DNA from: Skermanella aerolata KACC 11604
Lineage (GTDB): Bacteria > Pseudomonadota > Alphaproteobacteria > Azospirillales > Azospirillaceae
DNA length: 64,000 nucleotides
NCBI RefSeq assembly: GCF_000936425.1
Contig: NZ_AVFK01000022.1
Location: forward strand, 1 to 64,000
Reading direction: 5' to 3'
The notes under the pieces: generated by a model
Told to the model about the DNA's origin: nothing
Databases searched by the model: none
What the model saw: the letters and a program-made list of their open reading frames with translations, nothing else
Part shown: piece by piece, positions 1-9,011 of the stretch
Layout: every line of letters starts with the position of its first letter
Position numbering within the stretch: position 1 is the first letter of the stretch
Made by a program: the position numbers and the translations under genes

Positions 1-319
1 TGAAACGGGATTTCGACCGCGTGGTCTTGGTTTCGGCATCGACCGGCCACGCGTTCATCATGGCGCCGCCGACGCTCAGCATATCCAGCGTGACCACCTT
101 GCCCTCGTGCTCGCCCTCGTCGGCGATGACCAGCCAGTCGCCTTTCTGCGGCCGCTTGGCGGCCAGGGCGGGATCATCCGCCAAAGCGGAACCGGAAGCG
201 CCGAAGCAGCAGGCAGCCACCGCCGCCGATCCGAGAGCCAGCACCTGACGCCGCTGAAGACCTTGATTCAGGGAACCCTCGCACGGCTTGCCGTCGATCC
301 GGGTTTCGGGACCGGGCAT
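1..319 (-). CDS. Tat-exported Rieske-type iron-sulfur protein (3' part beyond window)
   Basis: The gene starts at 319 on the minus strand and runs off the left edge, so only about the first 106 residues are visible. The N-terminus carries a twin-arginine motif (RRQVLALG, residues about 23-30), a hydrophobic stretch and an SALA-type cleavage site, so export by Tat is likely. After the signal comes KGDWLVIADEGEHEGKVV, which resembles the start of ubiquinol- or arsenite-oxidase-type Rieske subunits. The cluster-binding CxH motifs would lie outside the window and cannot be checked. The start is backed by a purine-rich GGGAGG just upstream. It is divergent from the GntR gene at 533. The Rieske assignment is family resemblance only. 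Confidence 0.55.
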   Translation of the reverse strand, partial: MPGPETRIDGKPCEGSLNQGLQRRQVLALGSAAVAACCFGASGSALADDPALAAKRPQKGDWLVIADEGEHEGKVVTLDMLSVGGAMMNAWPVDAETKTTRSKSRF

Positions 320-391
320 GTTTCCTCCCTGGAATATTTTACCTTTTTCTTTCCTAAGACGCTTGGACTGTAGCCATCGACGCCCATTTTC

Positions 392-404
392 GAATACGGT
401 ATTC
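392..404. promoter_or_regulatory. Palindromic operator candidate for the GntR regulator
   Basis: GAATAC and GTATTC form a perfect 6-bp inverted repeat around a single G, in the intergenic region between the divergent Rieske-type gene (start 319) and the GntR gene (start 533). GntR/FCD regulators usually bind short symmetrical sites of this kind near their own promoter. The binding partner is inference. Confidence 0.35.
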
Positions 405-532
405 CGAATTCGAAGACTCTTCAAGGTTCCTCAACGCTTCGTTAGCGGGAAAGTTGAAGATTTATTTGCTGCACCGCCACATACAGTTTCAAACGACACT
501 ATTGACCTATTCGGAACTCGGACGAGGAATCC

Positions 533-1240
533 ATGCGCGCTCTCACTCCCCAGCCCCGGCTTGTCGAGCAAGTGTATCACGCGATCCTGACCGAGATCAC
601 GGAAGGGACGTTGCCACCGAACTCGCGGCTGATCCAGGACGAGCTTGCGGAAGCGTATGGAGTGTCGCGACAGCCGGTGCAGCAAGCTCTGCTGCTCCTG
701 CGCAGCCATGGCCTTGTCAACGACGCCCCCCGGCGCGGCCTCGTCGTGGCGGCATTGGACGAGGAACATGCTCGCAACCTCTACAAGATCCGTTCGGTGC
801 TGGAGGGGCTGGCATGCCGCATGGCGGCCGAGAACGGCGCGGCACGTGCCCGGATCGACGGTCCCGCTATCATCGCCCGGGGCAGGGAAGCCATCGAAAG
901 CGGTTCCGTGGCACAGCAGATCGAGATGGACACCCGGTTCCACTGCTTCCTGTACGAGCTTTCCGGCAATCCGCTGATCGCGGAGACGACCAAGCCGCAC
1001 TGGGACTATCTGCGAAGAGTGATGGGTGAGGTGCTGCGTGAAGGCGACAGCGTACCCGGTGCTCTCTGGGACGAGCACGCCGGTATCCTGGACGCCGTCT
1101 GCAAGGGCGATGGGGACGCCGCCGAAATGCTGGCGCGTAAGCATATCTGCGGAGCATCTGATATCTTCGTCGCCCGGCTGAAGGCTCAGCGCGAGGGACG
1201 GATCGCGGCTTCGACGAAATCGATGACCGACTGCGCGTAG
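533..1240 (+). CDS. GntR-family (FCD) transcriptional regulator
   Basis: A 235-residue protein. Residues about 8-75 are a GntR winged helix-turn-helix (LVEQVYHAILTEITEGTLPP, then GVSRQPVQQALLLL); residues about 85-225 are an all-helical FCD ligand-binding domain, including the metal-binding style DTRFHCFLYELSGN and the later DEHAGIL. Length is normal for the subfamily. It probably senses a carboxylate-type ligand and controls a neighbouring catabolic unit, either the divergent Rieske gene or the SDR operon downstream. A possible operator lies at 392-404. Its last 55 bases overlap the end of the convergent TetR gene, so the two stop codons lie inside each other's coding sequence. Confidence 0.85.
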   Translation: MRALTPQPRLVEQVYHAILTEITEGTLPPNSRLIQDELAEAYGVSRQPVQQALLLLRSHGLVNDAPRRGLVVAALDEEHARNLYKIRSVLEGLACRMAAENGAARARIDGPAIIARGREAIESGSVAQQIEMDTRFHCFLYELSGNPLIAETTKPHWDYLRRVMGEVLREGDSVPGALWDEHAGILDAVCKGDGDAAEMLARKHICGASDIFVARLKAQREGRIAASTKSMTDCA

Positions 1241-1878
1241 CGTTCCGGCGTGATGCCGCGCCGGTGGTACTTGGCGCGCTTGACGTACCAGTCCTGGAGC
1301 AGCGGCTTTATCAGGGCGGACGTCATCTCTATGTCGGCAATCCGGAAAACACCGGCCCGTGCTCCCTGCTCCAGCGCTTCGGCCAGCAGGCGTTCGGTGG
1401 TCAGCTCGCTGGCGACGGCGAGGTCGCGGCCTTCGCGGGGAAATGCCTTCGCTTCCATATAGGCGAAGACGAACCAGGGCTGCATCGTTTCCGTCAGGTA
1501 CAGGTGCGTTTCCAGCAGCCAGCGCAGGCGTGCTGCGGGATCGGCTTCTAGGCTCGGCGGCGGATGCGTCAGCACGTCCTCGACCGCAACGACGACCTGC
1601 CCCAGGATCATCATCAGCAGCGTGTCCTTGCTGTCGAAATAGGCGTAGAGCGCGCCCATGCTGAGGCCGGTGTGCTCCGTCAGGTCGCGCAGGCTCATCG
1701 AGTGGAAGCCCTTGGCATTGGCGAGCGTCAGCGTCGTCTCGACGATGCGGGCGAGGTTGGCGATGGCGACGGCGGGCTTGCGGATGCGGATGGTGGCTTG
1801 GTGGCGTTCCAGCATGCGGGCGCACAGCGCTTCCATCGACAGGTCGAACCGCTCCTGAAACTCCAGCAAGGTGCTCAT
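1186..1878 (-). CDS. TetR/AcrR-family transcriptional regulator
   Basis: A 230-residue protein. The N-terminal third holds the TetR DNA-binding helix-turn-helix (ARIVETTLTLANAKGF, then SLRDLTEHTGLSMGALYAYF, residues about 45-80); the rest is the helical ligand and dimer domain. It is divergent from the SDR/acyl-CoA dehydrogenase operon, and the space between them holds a perfect CGAGCGCTCG palindrome, so it is probably the repressor of that operon, answering to an acyl-CoA or fatty acid ligand as many such TetR proteins do. The N-terminus is longer than usual by about 25-30 residues. Its 3' end overlaps the GntR gene by 55 bases. Confidence 0.87.
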   Translation of the reverse strand: MSTLLEFQERFDLSMEALCARMLERHQATIRIRKPAVAIANLARIVETTLTLANAKGFHSMSLRDLTEHTGLSMGALYAYFDSKDTLLMMILGQVVVAVEDVLTHPPPSLEADPAARLRWLLETHLYLTETMQPWFVFAYMEAKAFPREGRDLAVASELTTERLLAEALEQGARAGVFRIADIEMTSALIKPLLQDWYVKRAKYHRRGITPERYAQSVIDFVEAAIRPSR

Positions 1879-1957
1879 TTCGTCTCCGTCCGTGTTTAGT
1901 TCGACAGGGCCGGAGCATCATAGCCTGTTGTACGAGGAAGCGCGTTAGTTTATATAT

Positions 1958-1971
1958 CGAGCGCTCGCTCG
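1958..1971. promoter_or_regulatory. TetR-type operator
   Basis: CGAGCGCTCG (1958-1967) is a perfect palindrome, extended to CGAGCGCTCGCTCG, in the divergent gap between the TetR gene (start 1878) and the SDR gene (start about 2011). The sequence GAGCG-CTC is typical of operators of TetR regulators of acyl-CoA metabolism. It sits in AT-rich surroundings (TTTATATAT to the left, TTTTTTAA to the right) where promoters for both directions are expected. Confidence 0.5.
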
Positions 1972-2010
1972 TTTTTTAACCGCAAACAAGACGGACTGGG
2001 AGGAGGAGCT

Positions 2011-2784
2011 TTGGGCGTGACAGGAATCTCCAATTTGGCGGGCCGCAAGGCACTGGTGACTGGTGCATCCAGCGGTCTCGGCCGCCACTTCGCTGGCGTC
2101 CTGGCGCAAGCCGGCGCCCAAGTGGCCCTGGCGGCGCGGCGAACCGCCAGCCTCGATGAAGTACGCGCCGCGATCACCGGTGCCGGCGGTACCGCCGAGG
2201 TGATCGAACTGGACGTCACCGACGTAGCGTCCGTCCGGCGCGCGGTCGGACAGGCGGCGGATGCGCTTGGCGGACTGGACATCCTGGTCAACAACGCGGG
2301 CGTCACGGCGAGTGGGTCGTTCCTCGACATGGACGAGGACGCCTGGGACAAGGTCGTCGATACCAACCTGAAGGGCTGCTTCCTGGTAGCCCAGGAAACG
2401 GCGCGCCGGATGCGCGACGGCGGCAAGGGCGGTTCCATCGTCAACATCGCCTCCATCCTGGGCATGCGGGTCGCCGGGCACGTGTCCTCCTATGTCGCGT
2501 CCAAGGGCGGTCTGGTGCATCTGACCAAGGCGATGGCGCTGGAACTGGCCCGTTATGACATCCGGGTCAACGCGCTGTGCCCCGGCTATCTGGAGACGGA
2601 GTTGAACCAGGACTTCTTCGCGTCGGATGCCGGCAAGGCGCTGATCCGGCGCATTCCGCAACGCCGACTGGGCCGGCTGGAAGAGCTGGACGGACCTTTG
2701 CTGCTGCTGTGTTCCGACGCCGGATCCTACATGACGGGCTCGGTGATCGCCGTCGACGGCGGTCACCTCGTGAGTTCGCTTTAA
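2011..2784 (+). CDS. Short-chain dehydrogenase/reductase, LvaD-like
   Basis: A 257-residue classical SDR. The cofactor motif VTGASSGLGRH is at about residues 16-26, the NNAGV motif near residue 94, and the catalytic tetrad residues are seen as NIAS and YVASK. It should oxidise or reduce a hydroxy/keto acyl-CoA with NAD(P). It is the first gene of an operon with an acyl-CoA dehydrogenase, an APH-type kinase and a DUF6285 protein, the same four families as lvaD, lvaC, lvaA and lvaB of Pseudomonas levulinate catabolism, where LvaD reduces levulinyl-CoA to 4-hydroxyvaleryl-CoA. The start is TTG at 2011, four bases after AGGAGG; GTG at 2017 is a reasonable alternative and would remove two residues. 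Substrate is inferred from context. Confidence 0.85.
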   Translation: MGVTGISNLAGRKALVTGASSGLGRHFAGVLAQAGAQVALAARRTASLDEVRAAITGAGGTAEVIELDVTDVASVRRAVGQAADALGGLDILVNNAGVTASGSFLDMDEDAWDKVVDTNLKGCFLVAQETARRMRDGGKGGSIVNIASILGMRVAGHVSSYVASKGGLVHLTKAMALELARYDIRVNALCPGYLETELNQDFFASDAGKALIRRIPQRRLGRLEELDGPLLLLCSDAGSYMTGSVIAVDGGHLVSSL

Positions 2785-2815
2785 CCGTTTGCTTATAGCC
2801 GAGGGGTGCTTCGCA

Positions 2816-4012
2816 ATGGATTTTTCCCTGTCGCCCGAGATCGAGGACTATCGCCAGCGGGTCCGCTCCTTCGTCGAGCGCGAGATCCTGCCGGTTGAGG
2901 CCGACCGCTCCAACTGGGACGAGCACGAGAACATCGGCCATGCCGCCTTGGAGCGGTTGCGCTCCAAGGCGAAGGCCGAAGGGCTGTGGTCGCTTCAGAT
3001 GCCGAAGGAGCGGGGCGGACAGGGCTTGCCGCTGGTCGGCATGGCCGCCTGCTACGAGGAGATGAACCGGTCGATCTTCGGGCCGGTCTGCTTCAACTCG
3101 GCGGCGCCCGACGACGGCAACATGATGGTGCTGAACAAGATCGGGACCGATGCTCAGAAGGAGCGTTGGCTTCAGCCCATCATCGACGGCAAGGTCCGCA
3201 GCGCCTTCGCGATGACCGAGCCGCATCCCGGCGGCGGGTCCGATCCGTCGATGATGAAGACGGTGGCGGAGCGCAAGGGCGACCGCTGGGTCATCAAGGG
3301 CCGCAAGTGGTACATCACGGGTGCTGGGGAGGCCGAGCACTTCATCGTGATCGCGCGAACCTCCGACGACGCGCGCAAGGGCCTGACCGCCTTCCTGTTC
3401 TACAAGGACCAGCCGGGCTGGGAGATCGTCCGCCGCATCCCGATCATGGGACCGGAGGAGCACGGCGGTCACTGCGAACTGATCTTCGACGGTCTGGAAA
3501 TCCCTGACGAGAACGTCCTGATGAATATCGGCGACGGGCTGAAGGTGACCCAGATCCGGCTGGGGCCAGCACGCCTGACCCACTGCATGCGCTGGACCGG
3601 CCTTGCCAAGCGCAGCCTGGAGATCGCCGGCGAATACGTGAAGGAGCGCGACAGCTTCGGGACCAAGCTGGCCGAGCACGAAGGCGTCCAGTGGCTCCTG
3701 GGCGAGGCGGCGATGCAGATCGAGATCGGCCGGCTGCTGGTGATGAAGGCGGCGAACGAGCTGGACCGGGGCGGCTTCGCCCGCAAGGAAGTGTCGATGG
3801 CCAAGGTCCAGGTTGCGGACACGCTGTTCAAGGCGGTCGATACCGCGATCCAGCTTTGCGGTGCGCGGGGCTATTCCAAGGACACTGTGCTGGAATGGAT
3901 CTACCGCTACGCCCGGCAGGCCAAGCTGGTGGACGGCGCTTCCGAGGTCCACAAGATGGTGCTGAGCCGTTCCTACCTGAGCGAGGGCGACCGCTTCTGG
4001 AGTTGGTCATGA
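2816..4012 (+). CDS. Acyl-CoA dehydrogenase, LvaC/ACAD11-like
   Basis: A 398-residue flavoprotein of normal family length. The N-terminal helical domain starts MDFSLSPEIEDY; the middle domain carries FAMTEPHPGGGSDPS and WYITGAGEAEHF; the C-terminal domain ends with LVDGASEVHKMVLSR. At the place where ordinary acyl-CoA dehydrogenases have the catalytic Glu in a YEGT motif, this protein has Asp373 (VDGAS), as in the ACAD10/ACAD11 and LvaC group, which work on a phosphorylated 4-hydroxyacyl-CoA and release phosphate to give the enoyl-CoA. ATG at 2816 follows GAGGGG and removes nine residues of an upstream in-frame extension. Its TGA overlaps the ATG of the kinase gene (ATGA), so the two are translationally coupled. 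Confidence 0.9.
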   Translation: MDFSLSPEIEDYRQRVRSFVEREILPVEADRSNWDEHENIGHAALERLRSKAKAEGLWSLQMPKERGGQGLPLVGMAACYEEMNRSIFGPVCFNSAAPDDGNMMVLNKIGTDAQKERWLQPIIDGKVRSAFAMTEPHPGGGSDPSMMKTVAERKGDRWVIKGRKWYITGAGEAEHFIVIARTSDDARKGLTAFLFYKDQPGWEIVRRIPIMGPEEHGGHCELIFDGLEIPDENVLMNIGDGLKVTQIRLGPARLTHCMRWTGLAKRSLEIAGEYVKERDSFGTKLAEHEGVQWLLGEAAMQIEIGRLLVMKAANELDRGGFARKEVSMAKVQVADTLFKAVDTAIQLCGARGYSKDTVLEWIYRYARQAKLVDGASEVHKMVLSRSYLSEGDRFWSWS

Positions 4013-5076
4013 CGGCGGAAGCCCCCCTGCTCGATGAGACTCGACTGCCCCGGCTGGAAGCCTGGATTGCCGACAAGGCCGGCGCCGACCGGGTGACGGT
4101 GGTGGACGAAGGTCGTTTAAGCGGCGGCGCCATCTCCCTCAACCTTGCGGTGACGCTGGAGATCGAAGGCGGCGCGTTTGCCGGGCGCCACGAGGCGGTG
4201 CTTCGCACCGGTTCGGCCAGCGGCGTTTCGGCCAGCCTGGGCAAGGCGGAGGAAGGAATGGTCCTGCGCGCGGCGTTCGCCGCCGGCGCACGGGCGCCCG
4301 AGCCGCTGTTCATCAGCGACCCGGCTGCCGGGGATGACGCGCTGCTGGGAGCGCCGTTCTACATCATGCGCCGGGCGCTTGGCGTTGCCGCTGGCCGCAA
4401 GGTGGTCAAGGCGGAGCAGCCGCAGCGGGAACTGGCGCGCGAGATGGGCCGGCAGCTGGGATTGATCCATTCGATCAAGCCGGGGACTGCCGGGCTCGAT
4501 TTCCTGCCGATGCCGGAGCCATCGCCGGGATTGCAGTGCGAGCGCGATTACCGGGAGTGGATGGGGCGGTTCGCCGGAACGGACCCTGTCCTGGCGTATG
4601 GGCTGCGCTGGCTGACGCTGTATGCTCCGCCAGCAGGCGAAGTCGTGCTGTGCCACCGCGATTACCGCACCGGCAACTACATGGTCGATCAGGGTCGGCT
4701 GACCGCTATCATCGATTGGGAGTTCGCCGGCTGGTCCGACCCGATGGAGGATCTGGCATGGTTCTGCGCCGCGTCCTGGCGGTTCGGGCAGGCCGGACGC
4801 GAGGCCGGAGGTCTGTCGGACCGGGCCGACTTCTACTCCGGCTACGAAGAGACGGCGGGCCGCCGGGTCGATCAGGAAGCCGTCGCGTACTGGGAGACCG
4901 CGGCCTATCTGCGCTGGGCGGCGGTGGCGATCCAGCAGGGGATGCGCCACACCTCCGGCACGGAGCCGTCGATCGAATTGGCGCTGACCGGCCGCATGCT
5001 GCCGGAGATCGAGCAGGATCTGCTGCGGCACCTTGATTCGCTAGACGGCCGCACTCTTTTCGGGAGGACCGCATGA
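4009..5076 (+). CDS. APH-type phosphotransferase, LvaA-like hydroxyacyl-CoA kinase
   Basis: A 355-residue protein with an aminoglycoside-phosphotransferase/choline-kinase fold. The catalytic loop is intact: H216-R-D218 followed by N223 (CHRDYRTGN), and the metal-binding D236 lies in IIDWEFAGWSDPMEDLAWF. The family is not an antibiotic-resistance enzyme in this setting: next to an ACAD11-type dehydrogenase and a DUF6285 protein it matches LvaA, which phosphorylates the 4-hydroxyl of a hydroxyacyl-CoA so that the dehydrogenase-like partner can eliminate phosphate. It overlaps the upstream gene by ATGA and the downstream DUF6285 gene by four bases, so all three are probably made together. Substrate chain length is unknown. 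Confidence 0.85.
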   Translation: MTAEAPLLDETRLPRLEAWIADKAGADRVTVVDEGRLSGGAISLNLAVTLEIEGGAFAGRHEAVLRTGSASGVSASLGKAEEGMVLRAAFAAGARAPEPLFISDPAAGDDALLGAPFYIMRRALGVAAGRKVVKAEQPQRELAREMGRQLGLIHSIKPGTAGLDFLPMPEPSPGLQCERDYREWMGRFAGTDPVLAYGLRWLTLYAPPAGEVVLCHRDYRTGNYMVDQGRLTAIIDWEFAGWSDPMEDLAWFCAASWRFGQAGREAGGLSDRADFYSGYEETAGRRVDQEAVAYWETAAYLRWAAVAIQQGMRHTSGTEPSIELALTGRMLPEIEQDLLRHLDSLDGRTLFGRTA

Positions 5077-5405
5077 TCAACGACGAACCCGATGCGCGCG
5101 GTCTGGTGAGCATAGCGCTCCAGACCTTCCGCGACTCCGTCCTGCCCGCCATTCCGGCGGAGCGGCGCTTCGAAGCCTTGATGATCGCCAACGCGCTCAG
5201 CATCGCGGAACGCGAACTGGCGGCGAAGCCGGAAGCGGCGCTGGAAGCTCAAATCCCGCAGTTGTGCAGCGATATCGATGCTGGAACTTACGATGCGCCG
5301 GAACGTCAGGCGGACCTGCGCAAGGTGCTGTGGGAGCTGACGCGAGCACGGCTCGCCATATCGAACCCGAGGCTGCTCGACCCTGTCCCGCCGGGAGCGG
5401 CGTAA
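5073..5405 (+). CDS. DUF6285 protein, LvaB-like kinase partner
   Basis: A 110-residue, helix-rich small protein without signal peptide or membrane segment. It starts four bases inside the kinase gene (ATGA overlap). Sequence features such as FRDSVLPAIPAERRFEALMIANALSIAERE and the ending RLAISNPRLLD are typical of DUF6285 proteins found beside LvaA-like kinases; in Pseudomonas putida LvaB is needed with LvaA for phosphorylation of 4-hydroxyvaleryl-CoA. The stop codon TAA sits in the loop of a 9-bp perfect hairpin (5394-5414). Confidence 0.8.
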   Translation: MINDEPDARGLVSIALQTFRDSVLPAIPAERRFEALMIANALSIAERELAAKPEAALEAQIPQLCSDIDAGTYDAPERQADLRKVLWELTRARLAISNPRLLDPVPPGAA

Positions 5406-5414
5406 CGCCGCTCC
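5394..5414 (+). terminator. Hairpin over the stop codon of the lva-like operon
   Basis: GGAGCGGCG (5394-5402) pairs perfectly with CGCCGCTCC (5406-5414), and the loop is the TAA stop codon of the DUF6285 gene. No T-run follows, so it may be a 3'-end stabiliser or a factor-dependent end rather than a classical intrinsic terminator. Confidence 0.4.
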
Positions 5415-5520
5415 ATCGCTTGGTTCAGTGCTTGGAAGGCTCGAGTAGGCGCAGCAACACTCCGGCCTCACCGGGCGAAAGAAATTTTACAGGTCAATAT
5501 TCCGGATTAATGTGACGGGA

Positions 5521-6507
5521 TCAGTCTCGCGGCAGTGGCCGGCCCGGTATGGCTCGGGCGCCGTGGCGGGCGTCCCATTCGTCCTGGACTTGGGCGAGGA
5601 TCTGTATGGCCGGCAGGACGGACGGACCGGAAGCGCGGGGTGGGCGGTTTTCGCGGACGGCATCCAGGAAGTCCAGCGTGACGCGGGTGCAGTTCTGCTG
5701 CTCGGCCTCGATCTCGACCGTGCCTTCCGATGTCTTCAGCGTGCCGGACAAGATGTCGTAGAAGTAGGTGTCCTTGTCGGTCACGATCAGCTTGTCATAG
5801 AAGCGGTATTCCGCGTGGTAGGAGCCGTGGACGAGCAGAGACTGGTCAGCCTCGGTCTCGACCATGACGATGCATTCCATCGGAATGCCGGTAGTGGGAT
5901 GCAACTCGCCCAGGTAGCTCTGGACGCGGCGGATCGGCGCGCCGTCGAACAGGTACATGCCGAGGTCGACGAAGTGGCAGAAGTGATGCCACAGGATGTT
6001 GTCGGTCCAGCTTCGCTGATAGCCGGTGGCGCCGATGTTGACCAGTCGCTTGATGAAGAAGCGGCCGGCGATGTGGCGGATCTTCTCCTCGCCCGAGCGG
6101 GTGCGGGACAGCAGCGCTTCGCGCTCCCGCCGGAAGCGCATGGGGTGCGAGAGACCGTAGATCTTGCCGCTCCTCTCGCCGGCCTCGACGACGCGGCGTG
6201 CGCCGCCGAGGCTCATGGCGATCGGGATCTCGATCAGGGTGTGCTTGCCGGCGTTTAGGCAGGCGATCGCCTGCTCCTCGTGCAGGTCACTCGGCGTAGC
6301 CAGGATCACGATATCGATCTCCGGGTCCGCCAGAGCCTCGTCGAGCCGCACCGACCACTTGCGGTAGCCGTAGCGCTCGGCGAACTCCCGGGAGCCCTCG
6401 GGATTGCGGCCGACGATGGTGTGCAGGACGGCATCGGTCCCCTTCAGCGCCTCGGTGTGCCAGACGCCCATCATGCCGTAGCCGACCATGCAGACATTCA
6501 TCGTCAT
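5521..6507 (-). CDS. Gfo/Idh/MocA oxidoreductase, LigC-like, last gene of the inositol operon
   Basis: A 328-residue NAD(P)-dependent oxidoreductase. The Rossmann motif is VGYGMMG at the N-terminus; the EIPIAMS segment takes the place of the usual EKP motif; and RSWTDNILWHHFCHFVDLG closely resembles the RSWTDHLLWHH segment I recall from LigC, the 4-carboxy-2-hydroxymuconate-6-semialdehyde dehydrogenase of protocatechuate 4,5-cleavage. It lies 49 bases downstream of mmsA on the same strand, so it is probably cotranscribed with the inositol genes and may act on an inositol-derived substrate. Whether it is a true LigC or an inositol/inosose dehydrogenase cannot be decided from sequence. GAGGAAACG precedes the ATG at 6507; ATG at 6501 is an alternative. 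Confidence 0.8.
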   Translation of the reverse strand: MTMNVCMVGYGMMGVWHTEALKGTDAVLHTIVGRNPEGSREFAERYGYRKWSVRLDEALADPEIDIVILATPSDLHEEQAIACLNAGKHTLIEIPIAMSLGGARRVVEAGERSGKIYGLSHPMRFRREREALLSRTRSGEEKIRHIAGRFFIKRLVNIGATGYQRSWTDNILWHHFCHFVDLGMYLFDGAPIRRVQSYLGELHPTTGIPMECIVMVETEADQSLLVHGSYHAEYRFYDKLIVTDKDTYFYDILSGTLKTSEGTVEIEAEQQNCTRVTLDFLDAVRENRPPRASGPSVLPAIQILAQVQDEWDARHGARAIPGRPLPRD

Positions 6508-6556
6508 CGTTTCCTCAATCCCTCGGTTTCCTGCCCCTGTGAGTCCTGTCGGTCGA

Positions 6557-8056
<1,500 letters not shown>

Positions 8057-8083
8057 GGGGTAGTTACCTCGATTATTAGCCGG

Positions 8084-8980
8084 TTATTGAACGGTAAGGC
8101 CGAGTTTCTCGGCCGTTGCCCGCAGGTGGGCATAGCCCTTGCGGGCATATGTCAGGGGATGGGCCTTCGCCGGGTCCTGTTCGGCCTCGCAGATGATCCA
8201 GCCGCCGTAGCCGGCATCGGCGATGGGCCGGAGCGCCGCCTCGAAGTCGACGAAGCCGTCGCCGGGGACCGTGTAGACGCCGTTGATGACGGACTCCAGG
8301 AAGCTCCAGCGCTCGGCCAGGGCTCGCTTCAGCACGTCGGCGCGGACGTCCTTGGCGTGGACGTGGTTGATCCGTTTCGCCCATTTCTTCGAAACGGCGG
8401 CCGGATCGTCGCCTGCGAAGGTGAAGTGGCCGGTGTCGAACAGCAGGCCGACCGTATCGGGGGTGCCGGAGAGAAGGCGATCGACTTCCGCAGCCTTCTC
8501 GATCACCGTGCCCATGTGGTGGTGGAAGGCCAGGGCGACGCCTTTGCCGGCCATGTATTCGGACAGCTTGGCGATACGGTCCAGGTAGCCCGGCCATTCG
8601 TCCTCTTCCATGACGGGACGGTCGGCGACCGGCACGTTGCGCCGGCCCTGCACGGTGCCCGAGGTCTCGGCGAAGACCATGACCTTGCAGCCGCAGGCCG
8701 CCAGCAGGTCGAGATGGGGCTGCATGGCCCTGATCTCCTCCTCGACCGTGCGGGTGAGAAGCTCGGCGCCGTACCAGCCGGAGACGAACTCCAGCCCGTA
8801 TTCTCCCAGCTTCGCCTTCAGGGCGTCGGGCTGCTTGGGAAACTTGTTGCCCATCTCGGTCCCGGTGAAACCGGCTTCGCGGGTTTCGCGCAGGCAGGTT
8901 TCCAACGGGGTGTCGCCCCCCAGTTCGGGCAGGTCGTCGTTGCTCCAGGCGATCGGATTGGTACCCAGCTTGACCGTCAT
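8084..8980 (-). CDS. iolE: Myo-inosose-2 dehydratase
   Basis: A 298-residue TIM-barrel protein of the sugar isomerase/AP-endonuclease 2 family. The start MTVKLGTNPIAWSNDDLPELGGDTPLE is the IolE signature; metal ligands are expected within FHHHMGTV, LLFDTGHF and HVKDV-type segments (here HVHAKDVR). It dehydrates 2-keto-myo-inositol to the trihydroxycyclohexane-dione that IolD hydrolyses. It lies between iolD (31-base gap) and mmsA in one transcription unit on the minus strand. Confidence 0.95.
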   Translation of the reverse strand: MTVKLGTNPIAWSNDDLPELGGDTPLETCLRETREAGFTGTEMGNKFPKQPDALKAKLGEYGLEFVSGWYGAELLTRTVEEEIRAMQPHLDLLAACGCKVMVFAETSGTVQGRRNVPVADRPVMEEDEWPGYLDRIAKLSEYMAGKGVALAFHHHMGTVIEKAAEVDRLLSGTPDTVGLLFDTGHFTFAGDDPAAVSKKWAKRINHVHAKDVRADVLKRALAERWSFLESVINGVYTVPGDGFVDFEAALRPIADAGYGGWIICEAEQDPAKAHPLTYARKGYAHLRATAEKLGLTVQ

Positions 8981-9011
8981 TCAAGTCTTCCCGTTTCTTA
9001 TCGTTGACCGA

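Noticed and set aside
4009-5076. Aminoglycoside resistance kinase
   Set aside because: The fold is shared, but the operon with an ACAD11-type dehydrogenase and DUF6285 protein points to hydroxyacyl-CoA phosphorylation.
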